Below are positions 62,201 through 64,000 of a DNA stretch of 64,000 nt, piece after piece (position 1 is the stretch's first letter; the number at the start of each line of letters is the position of its first letter). The notes under the pieces were generated by a model. It was not told the DNA's origin. It worked only from the letters and a program-made list of their open reading frames with translations, and did not search any database. This DNA is from Amphiura filiformis. Lineage: Eukaryota > Echinodermata > Ophiuroidea > Amphilepidida > Amphiuridae. The stretch is taken from contig NW_027305502.1 of the NCBI RefSeq assembly GCF_039555335.1, forward strand, positions 496,001 through 560,000. The letters are read 5' to 3'. The position numbers were made by a program, and so were the translations under genes.

Positions 62201-62885
62201 AACCCCCGGTGTCAAATATTTCGGATCCCAATTTGCAAACCTGAAAATATTCTCGATAGACCTATTATAGGCTACATCTTGCGAGCAGGAAAATCTGTAT
62301 AATTGGGATCGCCTCTACGCCGCCTGGGTGATTTGTCAATCAAGTCAATTAAATCCCCTACAGACGAGTGGAATTAGTAATATCATGAATATGCTAATTC
62401 TGACCTGTTGTGACCTCCCCCTCCTTCCCATATTGCATTGCGCGATAAACATGGACGATCATGGTGAAAAATTCGGGCGTGCTCACCGATTTCATGCCTA
62501 AAATGTGTAAGAAATAATCATCTGATTTCAATATGGAATTAACAAGAAGAAACCGTAATCACCTCATATACGACTAGAGACAATTTCAGTACAATAGTAA
62601 GTGTGCGTAATTGCTAACGAAGATGAATTAAAAACCGGTAACCAACACGTTAAGGATGCACCTCCGTGTACATTACATAACCACTCAGTCTCTCCCTGAT
62701 ATTGATATAACGACCAAATGATAAATGACGACTATCATGGAAGACTGAGTTCCGCAGTCTAATTTGAACGAGCCTACGTCTACGAGTACGAGGTAAGCTT
62801 TATACAACAGCATGAACTTACCTAACGATTTTGCAACCCACAGCGTAAGCCTTTCGAACAGATCAGTCCCAGAAGATTTTGACAT
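53217..62885 (-). CDS. TPGS2: tubulin polyglutamylase complex subunit 2
   Basis: Non-catalytic subunit of the TTLL1 tubulin polyglutamylase complex, which adds glutamate chains to tubulin in cilia and neurons. Seven coding exons: 62885-62822, 59720-59553, 56864-56736, 56060-55953, 55120-54954, 54371-54232, 53274-53217. All have GT-AG borders, and phases 1,1,1,1,0,2 join without a break, giving 277 residues (human about 300). Diagnostic matches to the vertebrate protein, in order: LFERLTL, RHQLVTWEQRNSC (SMI1/KNR4-like region), LPDDLKHFYL, LRWSVKLDE, GGMEINSI, GKVCLVYK, VWFLDRALRWHFL, HLGLPQWQYVFT, LTPQAKQWF, LDAAKVFKNK, then a basic tail (QKRRLASAAK). No frame break. Introns carry P1 MITEs, a 66-bp minisatellite and an 8-bp-flanked transposon. 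Vertebrate naming applied by similarity; the match is strong. Confidence 0.95.
53930..54130. repeat. possible dispersed repeat in TPGS2 intron 6
   Basis: AGTCTTGAGTCTAGATTTGA through CCTCCAGTGGCAGAGTGTTC resembles widely dispersed invertebrate repeat tails. Recognition is by style only; no second copy in this window. Confidence 0.25.
55246..55378. mobile_element. P1 MITE, degraded copy
   Basis: Keeps the TTTGAAACTCAACCTCCCTC and CTGTGGAAGACTCAGATTG middle of P1 with an ATGGAATAGCTCA right end. In TPGS2 intron 4. Confidence 0.5.
55433..55676. mobile_element. palindromic MITE in TPGS2 intron 4
   Basis: The left arm (AAAGTCGCCACTCGCCAGTTG ... TTTGAAGACACCTGTACTGG) inverts into the right arm (CCAATACAGGTGTCTTCAAA ... 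CAAGCGACTTTG). Confidence 0.65.
56100..56340 (+). repeat. tRNA-derived SINE
   Basis: The B box GTGGGTTCAAATCC is followed by a CTCACCCAAGTGTACAAATG and GGTACCGGCCTTATTAAATG body, a layout common to tRNA-derived SINEs of marine invertebrates. The A box is diverged. It lies in TPGS2 intron 3. Confidence 0.55.
56630..56668 (+). repeat. (GGGA)n microsatellite
   Basis: About nine GGAG units, ending about 68 bp before the donor side of TPGS2 exon 3. Confidence 0.9.
57070..59150 (+). repeat. 66-bp minisatellite in TPGS2 intron 2, interrupted
   Basis: Units contain GCATCTAGATTACCCAAGGC, CAGCGGCACAAAGACG and TATCTCCATTAGCT. CTAG anchors fall at 57085, 57144, 58484, 58550, 58615, 58682, 58815, 58881, 58947, 59013, 59079 and 59145, mostly 66 bp apart. 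The array is split by the transposon at 57152-58483. Confidence 0.92.
57152..58483. mobile_element. non-autonomous transposon inserted in the minisatellite
   Basis: A 1332-bp element with perfect 14-bp tips CCCGGGGGGGCCAC and a TIR of about 47 bp that includes GGTATCAGGCGCGTCCG at both ends. It is flanked by the 8-bp direct repeat CTAGATTG (57144-57151, 58484-58491). An 8-bp duplication fits hAT, P or Merlin superfamilies. The short frames inside show no transposase. CCTAAACAAGTA motifs recur near the left end. Confidence 0.85.
59182..59305. mobile_element. short foldback MITE
   Basis: AGAAGGTCCTATCTGCAATAG with GCTGCC (left) inverts to GGCAGCTATTGCAGATAAAA with CCTTCT (right). In TPGS2 intron 2. 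Confidence 0.6.
59375..59542. mobile_element. P1 MITE beside the TPGS2 exon 2 donor
   Basis: Starts GGGCTATTCCATTTGAAATC and ends GGAATAGCCCA. The right end lies about 10 bp from the exon 2 splice donor (59552, minus strand). Confidence 0.75.
60190..60430. repeat. degenerate TTCGGACTAGCGAACC repeat
   Basis: About ten imperfect 15-25 bp units of the type TTCGGAYTAnnGAACC, most regular at 60365-60425. In TPGS2 intron 1. Confidence 0.65.
60431..61850. other. TPGS2 intron 1, no repeat or exon recognised
   Basis: Open frames near 60500-60700 and 60900-61190 lack splice borders, domains or composition typical of proteins. Confidence 0.5.
61900..62240 (-). other. orphan exon-like open frame in TPGS2 intron 1
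   Basis: 341 bp between a good acceptor (ATATTTTCAG before 62240) and a good donor (G/GTAAAT after 61900). Open for 113 codons: starts FANWDPKYLTPGVLS, contains GTCPFRLNFSTLE and GHHMTISVELFGSFA. Residue mix looks like a real protein; family not recognised. Exit phase 1 fits TPGS2 exon 2, but the entry phase does not fit exon 1: joined to exon 1 it reaches a stop after nine codons. It could be an alternative upstream exon, a poison exon or part of a nested gene. Confidence 0.4.
62250..62815. other. TPGS2 intron 1, 5' part; no gene seen
   Basis: The only notable frame is a 16-codon plus-strand ORF at 62452, too short to support. Confidence 0.45.
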
Positions 62886-63100
62886 TGCTTCCCTTTAAGC
62901 TAGTTACATATGGAAAAATGTAATCTACTATTGTTTTACGAGTTCTGTTGTATAAGCAACAATCAACAATCAATTACTGCAGTTGTGGAGGCTGCCATTT
63001 TTAAATTGTTTCTAGATTTACTTGATATGCAATCATTTTTATCTTATCTTTTGCACTAAATTGTACTAAAATCAACTAATTTGTTGAGGTATTGAGTGTA

Positions 63101-63358
63101 ATGGCTTCTGTTTTCTTCTACGTGATCCAATTTTGTATTAAAATAATGTGTTTTGCTTCATTTATTTATTGTATAATATTATCAAAAGATCATAAAACAA
63201 AAACACAAAACTTGGTGGCGCTATTACAAAACTTGAACAGACACCACAGGTCTGAGACACCACAGAGGTCCACTATTAACATCTTTGACAGACACACAGG
63301 CCTACACACCCCAACAGACACGACAGACACAGATGTGACAGACCTGAACAGTGTTTAA
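63101..63358 (+). CDS. possible small membrane protein, doubtful
   Basis: An 85-codon frame, MASVFFYVIQFCIKIMC onward, with one hydrophobic segment (residues 4-27) and a Thr/Asp-rich tail. It is divergent from TPGS2, 215 bp from its start codon, so a shared promoter is conceivable. No homologue recognised and no splice evidence; it may be chance. Confidence 0.2.
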   Translation: MASVFFYVIQFCIKIMCFASFIYCIILSKDHKTKTQNLVALLQNLNRHHRSETPQRSTINIFDRHTGLHTPTDTTDTDVTDLNSV

Positions 63359-63419
63359 ATACAAAAATAGCAAAGTTTGAGATATTTTCCCGGATATTTT
63401 TTAGTCGATTCATTTGGAA

Positions 63420-63560
63420 TTGCATATAAAGAAGTAAAGAAATAAGTAAAAAAGAAAGTAGGAAAGGAAGAGAGCTAAAGAAAGAAAGAATTTCCAGAAA
63501 GAAAGAAAGAAAGAAAGAAAGAATTTCCAGAAAAAAGAAAGAATTTCCAGAAAGAAATGA
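63420..63560 (+). repeat. GAAA-rich simple repeat
   Basis: AAAGAAAG tracts interrupted by three AGAATTTCCAGAAA units. Confidence 0.9.
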
Positions 63561-63765
63561 AACATTAAAATATACCTACACCATAGGCCGGTAGTTTCCT
63601 TATACGCGTTGTGCTTGAGACTCAGAAAATAGTCATCATAAAGCTTAAAGGAGGATTTCGTGATCCTAGCATCCTCTTTTTATGACATTTTTCAGTAGAT
63701 ATCCACGAAAAAAGCTTATTTCCAAAATTTCAGTTGATTGCGATTTTGCGTTTGCGAGTATTCTT

Positions 63766-64000
63766 CAGTGATATCATTTTACATTGTTATCTTTAGTGTA
63801 TATCATTGTCATTCGTTTCTTCAGTAGATAGCATTTGACATTGCTATCTTCAGTAGATAACATTTGACATTACTATGTTCAGTAGATAGCATTGACATTG
63901 CTTTCTTCAGTGTGTAGTATTGCCATTGCTATCTTTATTGTATAGCATTGTCATTGCTATCTTCAGTAGATAGCATTTGACATTGTTATCTTTATTGTAC
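63766..64000 (+). repeat. minisatellite of about 30-bp units, cut by window end
   Basis: At least eight units of the type CAGTAGATAGCATTTGACAT followed by TGCTATCTT. The array continues past the window. Confidence 0.85.

Noticed and set aside
61900-62240. This frame as a normal second exon of TPGS2
   Set aside because: Entry phase conflicts with exon 1, and exons 1 and 2 already join perfectly and match the vertebrate protein without it.

Overview
This is nuclear DNA from an animal with introns and many transposon remnants. The four recognisable genes (endosulfine, a collagen-C1q protein, a BTB-BACK-kelch protein, tubulin polyglutamylase subunit 2) and the frequent TAGGCCTA-like motif suggest an invertebrate deuterostome, most likely an echinoderm or hemichordate. 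The lineage is an inference; the animal assignment is firm.

Layout. 1-9.5 kb: an ENSA/ARPP19 (endosulfine) gene on the minus strand. Its two conserved exons are at 2.2 and 4.0 kb, a probable first exon lies near 9.2 kb, and a CRE-like promoter sits at 9.49 kb. 9.5-20.2 kb: no gene seen; nested palindromic elements, minisatellites, a tRNA-like element and a 355-bp tandem duplication. 20.3-21.2 kb: a secreted collagen/C1q protein on the plus strand in one coding exon. 21.2-29 kb: foldback elements. 29.0-32.3 kb: an unrecognised plus-strand gene for a secreted acidic protein built from six ~87-residue repeats, each carrying EGSG sites of the kind used for glycosaminoglycan attachment. 32.3-37.1 kb: foldback elements. 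37.2-42.4 kb: a four-exon kelch gene on the minus strand. 42.4-53.2 kb: gene-free, with nested elements and a Penelope-like fragment carrying hammerhead-ribozyme-like cores. 53.2-62.9 kb: TPGS2 on the minus strand, seven exons with fully consistent splice phases, plus one unexplained exon-like open frame in intron 1. 62.9-64 kb: a weak small plus-strand ORF and simple repeats.

The genes do not form a pathway. ENSA regulates PP2A-B55 in mitosis; TPGS2 is part of a microtubule-modifying enzyme; the kelch protein is a likely Cullin-3 adaptor; the C1q and EGSG-repeat proteins are secreted. Two genes have one-base frame breaks at short homopolymer runs (kelch exon 2, EGSG repeat 1), and ENSA exon 1 has a frame ambiguity; assembly indels should be excluded before calling any of them damaged.

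The rest is dominated by short non-autonomous DNA elements with terminal inverted repeats (TIRs). They fall into TTAA-flanked, TA-flanked and 8-bp-duplication (hAT-like) groups, and several are inserted into one another, which gives a relative chronology.
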